The notes beneath the pieces were generated by a model. The model ran no database searches and had not been told where the DNA came from. It saw only the letters and a list, made by a program, of their open reading frames with translations. Position numbers and translations under genes: made by a program. 64,000 bases of DNA from DATMER01 sp040349255 (lineage in GTDB: Bacteria > Acidobacteriota > Thermoanaerobaculia > Multivoradales > UBA5704), in the NCBI GenBank assembly GCA_040349255.1, contig JBEQUE010000085.1:3644-67643 (forward strand). The letters run 5' to 3'. Shown here one piece after another: positions 20,001 through 39,636 of the stretch (position 1 is the first letter of the stretch; every line of letters starts with the position of its first letter).

Positions 20001-22085
20001 TTCGACCTCACTCTCGGGATGACCGAAGCCGGCGGCCGGCTCCAGGGCTACCTGGAGTACAACGCCGACCTGTTCGACGCCGCCGGCATGGCCCGGATGC
20101 TCGGGCATTTCGAGACCCTGCTGGGCGGCATCGCGGCGCAGCCGGAGAGCGAGCTCCGCGACCTGCCGCTCCTCGGCGAGGCCGAGCGCGAGCAGCTCCG
20201 GTCCGGGTGGGCCGACACGGCGGCGACCTGGCCGGCCGCGGACCGTCTCCATACCCTCTTCGAGGAACGGGTCCGGGAGTTTCCGGACGCTCCGGCCCTG
20301 GTCTTCGAGGAGCGCACGCTCACCTACGGCGAGCTCGACTCCGCGGCGAACCGTCTGGCGCGCCACCTGCGCGCCCAGGGGATCGGCCCGGACGTGCCGG
20401 TCGGCCTCAGCCTGGAGCGTTCGGCCGACCTCGTGGTGAGCCTGCTCGGCATTCTCAAGGCCGGCGGAGCCTACCTGCCGCTCGATCCGCATTACCCGGT
20501 CCAGAGGCTCGCCTTCATGCTGGAGGATTCGGGGGCTCCGCTGCTCCTGACCCAGGAGTCTCTCCGGGAGCGCTTCGCCGGCTCCGGTGTCCGGGTCCTG
20601 ACGCTGGAGTCCCTGCCCGTCGAAAGCCCCGAGCCAGCGGGAGTCGAAGTCGACGCCGAGAACCTGGCCTACGTCCTCTACACCTCCGGCTCGACCGGGA
20701 GGCCGAAGGGCGTCGGAATCCCGCATCGGGCGGTGACCAACTTCCTGCGTTCCATGGCCGGGAGGCTGGAGCTGGGCCGGTCCGACCGCCTGCTTGCCGT
20801 GACCTCCCTCTCGTTCGACATCGCGGGTCTGGAGATCTTCCTGCCCCTGGCCGTGGGCGGGAGCGTCGAGATCGCGTCGCGCGAGACGACCCTCGACGGC
20901 CGGCAGTTGAGAGCCCGCCTGGAGGAGGGAGGGCCAACCAGGGGAACAACCGTGCTCCAGAGCACGCCTTCGACCTGGCGGATGCTCCTGGAGGCGGGCT
21001 GGTCGGGAGACGGCGTTCAGGTCCTCTGTGGGGGCGAGCCCCTGCCGCGCAAGCTGGCCAACGATCTGGCGGGCCGGCGCGCGTGGAACCTGTACGGCCC
21101 CACCGAGACCACGATCTGGTCGACCGTCGCTCCCATCACCTCCGGAGGGCCCGGCGAGCCCGTGCCCATCGGGCGTCCGATCGACAACACGACGGTCCTG
21201 CTCCTGGATCGGGACCTCAACCCGGTCCCGAGGGGGGCGGCCGGAGAGGTTTTCCTCGGCGGGCTCGGGGTCGCCCGCGGTTATCTCGGCCGGCCGGATC
21301 TCACGGCGGAGAGGTTCGTGCCCTCGCCCTTCCCGGCACGGGAAGGGGAGCGCCTCTACCGGACCGGAGATCTCGCGCGCCACGGGCCGGACGGGGAGCT
21401 GCAGTTCCTGGGGCGGATCGACGGCCTGGTGAAGCTGCGCGGCTTCCGCATCGAGACGGGCGAGATCGAGGCCCTGCTCGAACGGATTCCGGGCGTGCGC
21501 CAGGCGGTCGTCGTCCTGCGCGAGGACGTGCCCGGCGACCGCAGGCTGGTCGCCTATCTGACGCCCGGGGAGGGCGGCGTGCCGCGGGTCGGGGATCTGC
21601 TGGCGGCGCTCAAGCAGGATCTCCCCGAGTACATGCTGCCGTCGGGCTTCGTGACGCTGGAGGCCTTTCCTCTCACGCCCAACGGCAAGGTAGACCGCCG
21701 GGCCCTGCCCGCCCCGGAAGGCGCGCGTCCGGACCTCGGCACCGCGTACGTGGCGCCGCGCGGCGCCATCGAGCGGACGATGGCCGAGATCTGGCGCGAC
21801 GTGCTGCGGGTCGAGAAGGTGGGAGCGCACGACAACTTCTTCGACCTGGGCGGCCAGTCCCTGCTGCTGATCCAGGTCCACGCCCGGCTCTCCGAGGAGC
21901 TCGGGCAGGACCTGTCGTTGATCGAGCTGTTCCAGTATCCGACCCTCGCCTCCCTGTCCGCCCACCTGGCCCGCCGCGGCGACGATCAGCTCGCGCAGGC
22001 CCGGGAGGAGAAGCACATCGTGGGTCTGCTCGCCGGGCGCGAGCGGCTCAGCCGGCGGCGGGCCGGCGGAGCCATGGAGGCCTGA
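17040..22085 (+). CDS. NRPS, domains A-T-C-A(Gly)-T
   Basis: 1681-residue NRPS that begins with an A domain and has no N-terminal C domain. ATG 17040 is chosen over an in-frame TTG at 17034. Domains by nucleotide: A1 (17040-18560), T1 (18595-18800, GGHSLL), C (18860-20200, MHHIVTDGWS), A2 (20240-21720) and T2 (21770-21985, GGQSLL). The A2 pocket reads DILQLGLIW, which equals the glycine code I know. A1 reads roughly DARCFALMV and has an unusual A4 segment (FDASLRDFF); its substrate is unknown. The missing upstream C domain is probably the C-terminal one of the 9419-14017 protein. T2 hands the chain to the KS of the next protein. Confidence 0.95.
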   Translation: MSFESVQELFCRVADRDRSRPAIEAGELRLTYGEVEDRSNNLANLLAGSGVEKGDLVGILAEDPVDVVISILACLKAGLVFVPLDPRVPVPRLALLLEEVAPRRLLVESGFAALAGNGVEVFLLEQGLVAGETSWNPERRLEPAEPDQMCYVYFTSGSTGRPKGIAGRLKAIDHFIRWQMDTFEVGEGTRVSQLTNPAFDASLRDFFLPLCAGGTICAPPDRDLILDPGRLSRWLDEQRVEVVHCVPSLFRALLNDGLDPERFSALRLVFLAGEPLLPSDVARWSEVYGDRIRLINLYGPSETTMVKLFHCVEAADRERRFIPIGKPMRGARAVVVDAKNRACAPGQIGEILIRTPFRSLGYFNRPDLTREVFVQSPFSDNPDDIVYRTGDLGRLLADGNLEFLGRKDHQVKIRGARIELAEVEDRLRAHPAVQDQVVVDRDDAAGNKFLCAYVVLREKVDPGALREFLAVHLPEVAIPTSFVVLDELPRTISGKVDRRALPAPVTARRGADGEAGPRNAVEELLASLWAEVLRADRIGIHDHFFAIGGHSLLATQVLSRVRRVFGVEVSLRSFFAAPTIAGLARRIAGEGRIEGAEAEPLERVPREGRLPLSFAQERLWFLDRLAPGSAAYNLGAALRLEGDLSGPSLSRALTEMARRHESLRTVFRIEKGQPFQEIPPAAPVAMPVIDLGGLPAERRDGLARSLVSAVVRGPFDLARGPLMRAALLRLAGREHILVVAMHHIVTDGWSHEIFARELGHLYEAYSRGAEPSLPELPIQYADFAAWQRRRLQGDYLETLLGYWRQQLGPSVPVLGLPVDRPRPPVQTTRGESRTFDLPEALSGELARLSRKSDATLFMTLMAAFQILLSRYAGQEDFCVGAPIAGRTRLETEGLIGLFINTLVIRASLSSAAGFPALLARVRETVLGAEAHQELPFEKLVEELHPQRDLQHSPLFQVMLILQNAPRSELRLPGLELRSLPAESGGAKFDLTLGMTEAGGRLQGYLEYNADLFDAAGMARMLGHFETLLGGIAAQPESELRDLPLLGEAEREQLRSGWADTAATWPAADRLHTLFEERVREFPDAPALVFEERTLTYGELDSAANRLARHLRAQGIGPDVPVGLSLERSADLVVSLLGILKAGGAYLPLDPHYPVQRLAFMLEDSGAPLLLTQESLRERFAGSGVRVLTLESLPVESPEPAGVEVDAENLAYVLYTSGSTGRPKGVGIPHRAVTNFLRSMAGRLELGRSDRLLAVTSLSFDIAGLEIFLPLAVGGSVEIASRETTLDGRQLRARLEEGGPTRGTTVLQSTPSTWRMLLEAGWSGDGVQVLCGGEPLPRKLANDLAGRRAWNLYGPTETTIWSTVAPITSGGPGEPVPIGRPIDNTTVLLLDRDLNPVPRGAAGEVFLGGLGVARGYLGRPDLTAERFVPSPFPAREGERLYRTGDLARHGPDGELQFLGRIDGLVKLRGFRIETGEIEALLERIPGVRQAVVVLREDVPGDRRLVAYLTPGEGGVPRVGDLLAALKQDLPEYMLPSGFVTLEAFPLTPNGKVDRRALPAPEGARPDLGTAYVAPRGAIERTMAEIWRDVLRVEKVGAHDNFFDLGGQSLLLIQVHARLSEELGQDLSLIELFQYPTLASLSAHLARRGDDQLAQAREEKHIVGLLAGRERLSRRRAGGAMEA

Positions 22086-22087
22086 GG

Positions 22088-32193
<10,106 letters not shown>

Positions 32194-32197
<4 letters not shown>

Positions 32198-34593
32198 AGG
32201 ACCTGCGGTGGGCTCTCCGCACCCTGCTCAAGGATCCGGTCTTCACCCTGGTCGCCGTGCTGACCCTGGGCCTCGGGATCGGCGCGAGCTCCGCGATCTT
32301 CAGCGTGGTCGACGGCCTCGCGCTGCGGGCCCTCCCGTATGACGAGGCCGACCGGCTGGTGCAGGTCTGGCCCGCCCACTCCTTCTCGGCGGCCGAGTTC
32401 CTCGAGCTGCGCAAGCAGAGCGGCGCCTACGAGAGCCTCGCCCTGTTCAACGGCCAGCAGACCCTGGCGCTGACCGGACTGGATCAGCCGGTCGAGATCT
32501 TCGGCGCCCGGGTGACCGCCGGCTTCTTCTCGCTGCTCCGCGTGCAGGCGGCCCTGGGCCACACCTTCGAGCCCGGCGAGGACCAGCCCGGCAGGGACCA
32601 TGTCGCCGTCCTGAGCCACGACGCCTGGGAGCGGCTGTTCGGCGCCGACCCGAAGATCCTCGGCCGGCAGATCCAGTTGGACGGCGCGGGCTACACCGTC
32701 GTCGGCGTGATGGCGAAGGGCTTCCAGGCCCTGGAGACCGGGACCGAGCTCTGGCTGCCCATGACCCTCGATCCGGCGGCGACCGATTTCAAGGTCCGCT
32801 ACTCCCAGCTCCTCGGCCGTCTCGCCAAGGGATCGGGCCCGCAGGCCGCGACCGCCGAGATGGGCGCGATCGCGCGGCGGATGAAGGACGAGTTCGGCTA
32901 CACCGACGAGGACGTCGCCGGCGCCGCAGTCCTGCCGCTCCGGGAGACCCTGGCGGGCAGCTTCAAGCGCACCCTCCTGATGCTCCTGCTGGCGGTGGGG
33001 CTCGTGCTGCTCGTCGCCTGCGCCAACGTCGCCCACCTGCAGCTCGCCCGGGCGACGAAGCGCGGAAGAGAGATCGGCATCCGCCTCGCCCTCGGCGTCG
33101 GGCGGGGCCGGCTCATGCGCCAGCTCGTGGTCGAAAGCCTCCTGCTGGCGCTGATCGGCGGCGCCCTGGGCCTGCTGATCGCGAGCTGGGGCGTGCGGCT
33201 CCTGGTCGCCGGCCTGCCGCCGACGACGCCGCGCCTGGACGAGGTCGGGATCGACGGCCGCGTCCTGCTGTTCTCCCTGGCGCTCTCCCTCCTGTCCGGC
33301 CTCCTCTTCGGGCTGGTGCCCGCCTTCCACAGCGCGCGGGCCGACCTGCAGCCGCTCCTCAAGGATGGCAGTCCTGGCGCCGGTGGCTCCGGCGGAGCCG
33401 GGAGGCGCGGGTTCTCCGACGCGCTCGTGGCGCTCCAGGTCTGTCTGGCGTTCGTGCTGGTGGTCGGGGCGGGGCTCATGGTCAAGAGCATCCTGCGCCT
33501 GCAGCAGGTGGACCCGGGCTTCCGCTCCGAGAACCTCCTCGCCCTGCGGCTGAGCCCGTCGGACACGCGCTACGAGACCTCCGTGCAGGTGGCGGAGCTC
33601 TATGAGCAGATCCTCGCGCGCCTGGCGCGGCTGCCGGGCGTGGAGTCGGTCGCCGCCACCCAGTTCGCGCCTCTGGGCGGAGAGGGCTTCGCCGCCAAGC
33701 TGACGGTCGAGGGTCGGCCGCAGGAGCCCGGCGCGCCCCCGGAGCGCGCGGACCGCCGGGTGGTCTCGCCGAGCTACTTCGAGACCCTGCGCATCCCACT
33801 CGAAGAGGGCCGGGGGTTCACGGCGGCGGACACCTTCGAGGGGCAGCAGGTCGCGGTGATCAACGCCAGCATGGCCCGCCGCTACTGGCCGGGCCAGAGC
33901 GCGCTCGGCAAGCGCATCCAGACCGGCATGGACCAGCCCGACGAATGGATCACCATCGTGGGCGTGGTCGGGGACGTCAAGAACAAGAGTCTCAGCTCGG
34001 GCGAGGAGATCCAGATGTACCGGCCCCAGCGCCAGGCGGGCCGCTTCCCGGCCAAGCGCATGACCCTGATCCTGCGCGGCCGGCGGGAGCCCCTGTCCCT
34101 GGTCCGGGACGCCCGGGCGACGATCTGGTCGGTCGACCGGGAAGTGCCGATCTCCAGGATCACCACCATGGACGAGGTCGTCCACGGCTCGATCTCCGGG
34201 CCGCGCTGGATCATGCAACTGCTGTCCGCCTTCGCGAACCTGGTGCTGATCCTGGGCGCGGTGAGCATCTACGGGATCATCTCCTACAGCGTCGGCCGCC
34301 GCACCCGGGAGATCGGGCTGCGGATGAGCCTCGGAGCCACCCGCAAGGACGTCCTGGAGCTGATCGTGGGCCATGCGATGGGGCCCGTTCTGATCGGGCT
34401 CGCGCTCGGCTTCGTGGTCTCCCTCGGACTGACCCGGTTCCTGGCCGGCCAGCTCTTCGAGGTCAGCAGCACCGACCCCGCGACCTTCGCCGTCAGCTTC
34501 CTGCTGCTCACCCTGGTGGCGCTGTTCTCCAGCCTGATCCCCGCGCGCCGGGCGGCCCAGGTCGATCCGATGGTGATCCTGCGCGCCGGATAG
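32194..34593 (+). CDS. ADOP-family duplicated ABC permease (MacB-like)
   Basis: 799-residue inner-membrane protein whose ATG overlaps the stop of the PKS-NRPS gene. It has the duplicated FtsX/MacB permease layout: an N-terminal TM (about residues 17-40), a periplasmic MacB-like core, a first TM cluster (about 265-385), a second TM/core pair (415-435 onward) and a final TM cluster (about 680-785) with the RTREIGLRMSLGATRKDV signature. This matches the acidobacterial duplicated orphan permease (ADOP) family, which usually lacks an adjacent ATPase gene; none is seen here. Tight coupling to the synthase suggests export of the peptide product, but ADOP proteins also occur far from biosynthetic loci and transport has not been shown for most of them. 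Confidence 0.88.
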
Positions 34594-34602
34594 GAGACCG
34601 CC

Positions 34603-36750
34603 ATGCGACTTTCGAAGAAGAGGACCGTCCTGGCCGCGCTGGCCCTGATCGTGCCGGTCTCCGGCCTGATCCGGGTGGGCCGGGCGTCGGAAAGCCTCTT
34701 CCTGCCTTCGGAAGCCAGCCTGCGGCCGGGCACCTCCGCGCCGGCCGGCTCCTTCAACGCCCAGAGCTGCGGCCGTTCCGGCTGCCATCCGCAGGCGGTG
34801 GCCGAGTGGGAGTCGTCGTCGCATCGCCACTCCGGCCTGGACAACCCCTGGTACCGGGCCACCCTGGAGGAGACCCGCGCCGCGGTCGGCGCCGTTCCGT
34901 CCCGCTGGTGCGCGGGCTGCCACACGCCGGCCCTGCTGCTCTCGGGCCTGGCCGACCGGCCGCCTGCGGAAACCGTGGCGCGGGCGGAGGGCCGGGCGGG
35001 CGTCTCGTGCACGGTCTGCCACTCCATCTCCCACGCCAAGGGCGTCACCGGCCAGGCGGCGTTCGAGCTGTCGCCCCCTCCCGCGCTGCGCGTCTCCCGG
35101 CGGAATGCGGAGGCCCACCGGCGCCAGCTTTCGTCGCCCGCCCTCCAGGGCGAGGCGGCGTCGGACACCTGCTCGACCTGCCATCGGGGCTCGGTGGACA
35201 CGCCGGTCGGCGGCCACGGCTGGCTCTCGGTCCTGGACGACTATTCGCCCTGGCAGGCGAGCGACGCCTCGGGCCGCAGCGTGCCGAGGACGTCGGACCC
35301 GGTCGAGCCGCGGGGCTGCGTCGACTGCCACATGCCGCGGGTGCGGTCGCGCGACGCGGGGAACCGCGACGGCTGGGCCCGCTCGCACCGTTTCGCCGCG
35401 GCCAACACCGCCCTGCCGGCCCTGCGCGGCGACCGCGCTCAGCTCCAGGCCGTGACCGACTTCCTCCGCTCCGGCCAGGTGGCGGTCGACATCTTCGCCA
35501 TGATCCAGGGCTCCGGCGCGACGTTCGACTTCCGCGCGCCGCTGAACCGCGTGTCCGCCAGCCTGCGGCGGGAGACCTCGACGCGCTTTGACGTCCTGGT
35601 CCGGAACACGGGCGTCGGCCACCTCTTCCCGGGCGGCAAGCAGGACCTCCACGACTGCTGGCTCGAGCTCAAGGCGGTGGACGAGAACGGCCGGGTCCTG
35701 TTCTGGAGCGGCAAGGCCGACGAAGGCGGCCCGGTCGCGGTCGAGGCGCACGACTTCGGCGTCACCTGGATCGACGAGAAGGGCGAGCCGGTCGAGAACC
35801 ACCGGATCTGGGCCGCCCGCGTTCCGGTCAACCCCCAGCTCGTCGAGCCCGGCGGCGCGCAGATGGTCCTGTACGACATCGTGCTCCCGGCCGAATCCGG
35901 AGAGAGGGTCACCCTGACCGCCCGGCTCCACTACCGCCCCGTCTCCTGGGAGCTCACGCAGTGGGCGTTCGCGCGGCTCGGCAATCCCGGCGCCCCCAGG
36001 CCGCCGCGCCTCCCGATCGTGACCCTGGCCGAGGACTCCGTCACGCTGCCCGTGGTGCCGGCCGACGCCCCTCCGCCCGAGCCGGCGCAGCCGGTTCCCG
36101 TGGCGTCGGACTACGCGCGCTGGAACAGCTATGGGTTCGCGCAGATCGTCCAGGGCAACATGCGGGGGGCGCGCGAATCCTTCCTGCGCGCCGTCGAGCT
36201 CAAGCCGGACTTCACGGCGGGCGTGGCCAACTTCGGCCGGGCGGTGATGCTGGCCAACGGCGACCTTCCGGCCGCCCGCGCCAGGCTGGAGGAGGCCCTG
36301 CGCCTCGACCCCGGCTTCCTCCGCACGCGCCTCGTCCTCGGGCAGCTCGAAAAACAGGAAGGCCGCTACGACCTCGCCATCGGGCATCTGAGCGCCGTGA
36401 TCGCCCGCTACCCGCGGGACTTCGAGGCGCGGCGCGAGCTCGGGTCGACCTTCTTCCTGAGCCGCGACTTCGAGCGCGCCCTCCAGGAGATCCAGGCGGC
36501 CCTGGCGATCAACCCCGAGGACTCGGGAGCGCACTTCCTGGCCATGCAGATCCTGTCCGCCCTGCGCCAGCCGGATCGCGCCAAGGCGGAGATGGTCCTG
36601 TTCACCCGATACCGGCGCGATCCGGGCGCGAACCTCTTCATGCGGGACTACTTCCAGAAATACGAGGAAGGCAACTTCGAAATGGGCCGGCATCAGCACC
36701 GCTCCCTGCCGCCGGAGGAGCTCGTGAAACGACCGGAGACACGGGAGTGA
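34603..36750 (+). CDS. Multihaem c-type cytochrome with C-terminal TPR repeats
   Basis: 715-residue exported protein with a signal peptide or N-terminal anchor (residues 1-28). It has four canonical CXXCH haem sites (Cys103, 136, 190 and 239) and one CX4CH site (Cys56-His62). A beta-rich middle region (about 290-460) follows, then TPR-like helices (about 490-680, for example ARESFLRAVELKPDF). It is probably a periplasmic or surface electron carrier. The start has a GGAG-type ribosome site. It lies 9 bases after the ADOP gene and just ahead of the CRTAC1-like gene in one run of co-directional genes linked to the NRPS. The haem count is read directly; electron-transfer partners are unknown. Confidence 0.88.
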   Translation: MRLSKKRTVLAALALIVPVSGLIRVGRASESLFLPSEASLRPGTSAPAGSFNAQSCGRSGCHPQAVAEWESSSHRHSGLDNPWYRATLEETRAAVGAVPSRWCAGCHTPALLLSGLADRPPAETVARAEGRAGVSCTVCHSISHAKGVTGQAAFELSPPPALRVSRRNAEAHRRQLSSPALQGEAASDTCSTCHRGSVDTPVGGHGWLSVLDDYSPWQASDASGRSVPRTSDPVEPRGCVDCHMPRVRSRDAGNRDGWARSHRFAAANTALPALRGDRAQLQAVTDFLRSGQVAVDIFAMIQGSGATFDFRAPLNRVSASLRRETSTRFDVLVRNTGVGHLFPGGKQDLHDCWLELKAVDENGRVLFWSGKADEGGPVAVEAHDFGVTWIDEKGEPVENHRIWAARVPVNPQLVEPGGAQMVLYDIVLPAESGERVTLTARLHYRPVSWELTQWAFARLGNPGAPRPPRLPIVTLAEDSVTLPVVPADAPPPEPAQPVPVASDYARWNSYGFAQIVQGNMRGARESFLRAVELKPDFTAGVANFGRAVMLANGDLPAARARLEEALRLDPGFLRTRLVLGQLEKQEGRYDLAIGHLSAVIARYPRDFEARRELGSTFFLSRDFERALQEIQAALAINPEDSGAHFLAMQILSALRQPDRAKAEMVLFTRYRRDPGANLFMRDYFQKYEEGNFEMGRHQHRSLPPEELVKRPETRE

Positions 36751-36755
36751 GACTC

Positions 36756-38405
36756 ATGCGATCGACCCTTGCGCTGCTTCTCGGGCTCACGGCCCTGCCC
36801 GCCCCGTCCCAGCCCGCCCCGTCCCAGGAGACCCCGGCGGCGAGATTCTTCGACGTCACGGAGGCGGCGGGCATCGCCTGGACCCACAACAACGGCGCCT
36901 TCGGCCAGCGCTGGCTGCCCGAGACCCTGGGCCCCGGCGTGATCGTCCTCGACGCCAACGGCGACCAGCGGCCCGACCTGCTCTTCATCAACGGCCGGAG
37001 CTTCCCGGGCAAGCCCGGCAAGGAGACCACCCCGGCCCTCTACCTGAACCTGGGAGGCCTGAAGTTCAAGGAGGCCACCCAGGAGGCGGGGCTCGCCTTC
37101 AGCTCCTACTGCCTCGGCGGATCGGCGGCCGACGTCGACAACGACGGCGATCCCGACGTCTATCTCTCCTGCGTCGGCCAGGACCACCTGCTGCGCAACG
37201 ACGGCGGGCGGTTCACCGACGTCAGCCAGCAGGCCGGGCTGACCCGGGACTACGAGCTCGGCGCCTCGGCCGCGTTCTTCGACGCCGACCGGGACGGCTG
37301 GGTCGACCTCTACGTCGCCCGCTACGTCCGCTGGACGCCCGAGACCGATCAGTTCTGCGCCTTCTACGGCAAGGCGAAGTCGTACTGCACCCCGATCGTC
37401 TACCAGGGCGCCGCGTCGCGCTTCTACCGCAACCGGGGAAACGGCACCTTCGAGGACCGGACCCGCGCCGCCGGTCTCTACCTCCCGGAAGCCAAGGCGC
37501 TGGGCGTGGTGCCGGTGGACGTCGACGGCGACCTGTGGACCGACCTTGCCGTGACCTGCGACACCTGTCCGAACCTGCTCTTCCGCAACAAGGGGGACGG
37601 CACCTTCGAGGACATCGGCCTGACCTCCGGGCTGGCCCTCTCCGTCACCGGCCAGGCCCGCGGCGGCATGGGGATCGACGCCGGCGACTACGACCACAGC
37701 GGCCGGCCGGGCCTCGTCGCCACCTACTTTTCGCGCGAGATGACCGGCCTCTATCACAACGAAGGGGACCGCTTCTTCCTCGACGAAGGCCCCAACTCCG
37801 AGGTCGGCCGCAACACCCTGACCACGCTGGGCTGGGGCGCCTTCTTCTTCGACTTCGACCTCGACGGCTGGCTCGACCTGCTGATCGCCAACGGCCATCT
37901 CGACGAACAGGTGGAGACGGTCCAGCAGCTGGTCAAATACGCGGAGCCTCAGCAGCTCTTCCGCAACCAGGGCAAGGGACGGTTCCAGGAGGTCACCGGC
38001 ACGATCGGAGGCGACCTGGCGCGGCCCCTGGTCGCGCGCGGCGCGGCGTTCGCCGATCTGGATGGAGACGGGGATCCCGATCTCGTCCTCACGACCAGCG
38101 CTGGTCCCGCAAAGGTATTCGAGAACCGCGGCCCGCACGGCAACTGGCTGCGCGTCGCGCTGCAGGGCGGGAAGAGCAATCGGGACGGGCTGGGAGCCGC
38201 GATCTCGGTCACGGCGGGAGGCATGACGCAGACCTGGCAGGTCCGCGCCGGGGGCAGTTATCTGTCGCAATCGGAGATCGCCCCGACCTTCGGCCTGGGA
38301 GCGGCGGGCACCGTCGATACGGTGACCGTCCGCTGGCCGTCCGGGACGGTCCAGACCCTGAACGGAGTCACGATCAATCAAGTTCTCAAGGTGGTGGAGC
38401 CATGA
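36756..38405 (+). CDS. FG-GAP/VCBS repeat protein with ASPIC/UnbV domain (CRTAC1-like)
   Basis: 549-residue secreted beta-propeller protein with an N-terminal signal peptide rich in Leu, Ala and Pro. Repeated calcium-loop segments such as DVDNDGDPDVY, DADRDGWVDLY, DVDGDLWTDL and DLDGDGDPDLV mark FG-GAP/VCBS blades. The C-terminal 70 residues (GGKSNRDGLGAAI, VRWPSGTVQTL) are the ASPIC/UnbV domain. ATG 36756 has GGAG 8 bases upstream; a GTG at 36747 overlapping the preceding stop is an alternative start. Such proteins are common in Acidobacteriota and Planctomycetes next to TPR or haem proteins. The biochemical role is not established; binding or adhesion outside the membrane is the usual guess. 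Confidence 0.9.
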   Translation: MRSTLALLLGLTALPAPSQPAPSQETPAARFFDVTEAAGIAWTHNNGAFGQRWLPETLGPGVIVLDANGDQRPDLLFINGRSFPGKPGKETTPALYLNLGGLKFKEATQEAGLAFSSYCLGGSAADVDNDGDPDVYLSCVGQDHLLRNDGGRFTDVSQQAGLTRDYELGASAAFFDADRDGWVDLYVARYVRWTPETDQFCAFYGKAKSYCTPIVYQGAASRFYRNRGNGTFEDRTRAAGLYLPEAKALGVVPVDVDGDLWTDLAVTCDTCPNLLFRNKGDGTFEDIGLTSGLALSVTGQARGGMGIDAGDYDHSGRPGLVATYFSREMTGLYHNEGDRFFLDEGPNSEVGRNTLTTLGWGAFFFDFDLDGWLDLLIANGHLDEQVETVQQLVKYAEPQQLFRNQGKGRFQEVTGTIGGDLARPLVARGAAFADLDGDGDPDLVLTTSAGPAKVFENRGPHGNWLRVALQGGKSNRDGLGAAISVTAGGMTQTWQVRAGGSYLSQSEIAPTFGLGAAGTVDTVTVRWPSGTVQTLNGVTINQVLKVVEP

Positions 38406-39628
38406 AATTCGATCTTCTCTGTATCCATTGCGGCCGATCGCACCCGCCGTTGACGGTCCGTTGCGAGGAGGGGTGCACCTCGCTGCTCCGCACCCGTTAC
38501 GAGGCGAAGAGCTTTGAGCCCAACGGGGAGGCGGGCCTGTTCCGCTTCCTGGACTGGCTGCCCTGCGAGAGCGGGATCGAGAGCGGCGTCGGTCCGATCG
38601 TCTTCCGCGCCGACCGCGTCGGCAACTGGCTCGGGCTCGACAACCTGTACTGCGCGTTCAACGGCTACTGGCCCGAGCGGGGAGCCGCGAACCCGACCGG
38701 CACGTTCAAGGACCTCGAAGCGCTGCCGACGCTGCTCGGGCTGCGGGACCGCGGCAAGGCGAGGATCATCCTCGCCTCGGCCGGCAATACGGCGCGCGCC
38801 TTTGCGCACGCCGCCCGGGTGCTCGACTTCACGGTCTACATCGTCGTGCCGGAGACCATGCTGCACCGGCTGTGGCTTCCCGAGGACGGAGCGTCCCGGG
38901 GCAACGTCCGCCTGGCCGCCGTCCGCGGGAGCTCCGACTACTCGCAGGCGATCCGCATCGCGGACGAGCTGGCGAAGCGCTACGAGCTGGATTCCGAGGG
39001 CGGAGCGAAGAACGTCGCCCGGCGGGACGGCATGGGCACGGTCATGCTGGAAGCCGCGCGGGTGCTGGGACGCCTGCCCGACCACTATTTCCAGGCGGTG
39101 GGCAGCGGCACCGGAGGGATCGCGGCCTACGAGGCCTCGCTGCGGCTCCTCGGCGACGACCGCTTCGCTGGCCAGGCGCTGCCGCGCCTGCATCTGAGCC
39201 AGAACGCCCCCTTCCTGCCGATCTATCAGGCCTGGAAGGGAGAGACCTGGACGCCCGGACCGGACGAGGACCTCTTCGCGAGCGTCCTGGCGAACCGGAC
39301 CCCGCCCTACGCGATCCGCGGCGGCGTCGCCGACGCCCTGAAGGCGAGCGCGGGAGATGTCTACTCCGTCGCGAGCGACGACGCGATCGCGGCGGGCCGC
39401 GAGCTCTCGGAGATCGAAGGGATCGACCTGGAGCCCGCGGCCGCGGTCGCGGTGGCTTCGCTGCGGCAGGCGGTCGCCGAGGGGAAGGTGCGGCGCGACG
39501 ACCTCATCCTCCTGAACCTCACGGGCGGAGGCCTCGAGCGTCTCCGGCGTGATTTCGACTGCCGCGCCATGGAGCCCGACCTCTGGATCGACGAGTCGAG
39601 CCTGGACTCGTTCGAGTCGATCCTCTGA
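38402..39628 (+). CDS. Fold-type II PLP enzyme, cysteate synthase/threonine synthase-like
   Basis: 408-residue PLP-dependent enzyme starting at an ATG that overlaps the previous stop. An N-terminal zinc-ribbon-like segment (CIHCGRSHP then CEEGC) precedes the catalytic domain. The PLP lysine is in NPTGTFKDLEA, and SAGNTARAF and GSGTGGIAAYE are cofactor-binding loops. FNGYWPERGA next to the lysine motif resembles the cysteate synthase branch of threonine synthase homologues, which replaces the beta group of O-phosphoserine. Because the gene is coupled to the end of the NRPS operon, it may make a beta-substituted alanine as an assembly-line substrate. That role is inference; a housekeeping function is possible. 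Confidence 0.85.
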   Translation: MKFDLLCIHCGRSHPPLTVRCEEGCTSLLRTRYEAKSFEPNGEAGLFRFLDWLPCESGIESGVGPIVFRADRVGNWLGLDNLYCAFNGYWPERGAANPTGTFKDLEALPTLLGLRDRGKARIILASAGNTARAFAHAARVLDFTVYIVVPETMLHRLWLPEDGASRGNVRLAAVRGSSDYSQAIRIADELAKRYELDSEGGAKNVARRDGMGTVMLEAARVLGRLPDHYFQAVGSGTGGIAAYEASLRLLGDDRFAGQALPRLHLSQNAPFLPIYQAWKGETWTPGPDEDLFASVLANRTPPYAIRGGVADALKASAGDVYSVASDDAIAAGRELSEIEGIDLEPAAAVAVASLRQAVAEGKVRRDDLILLNLTGGGLERLRRDFDCRAMEPDLWIDESSLDSFESIL

Positions 39629-39636
39629 GCGGGCCT

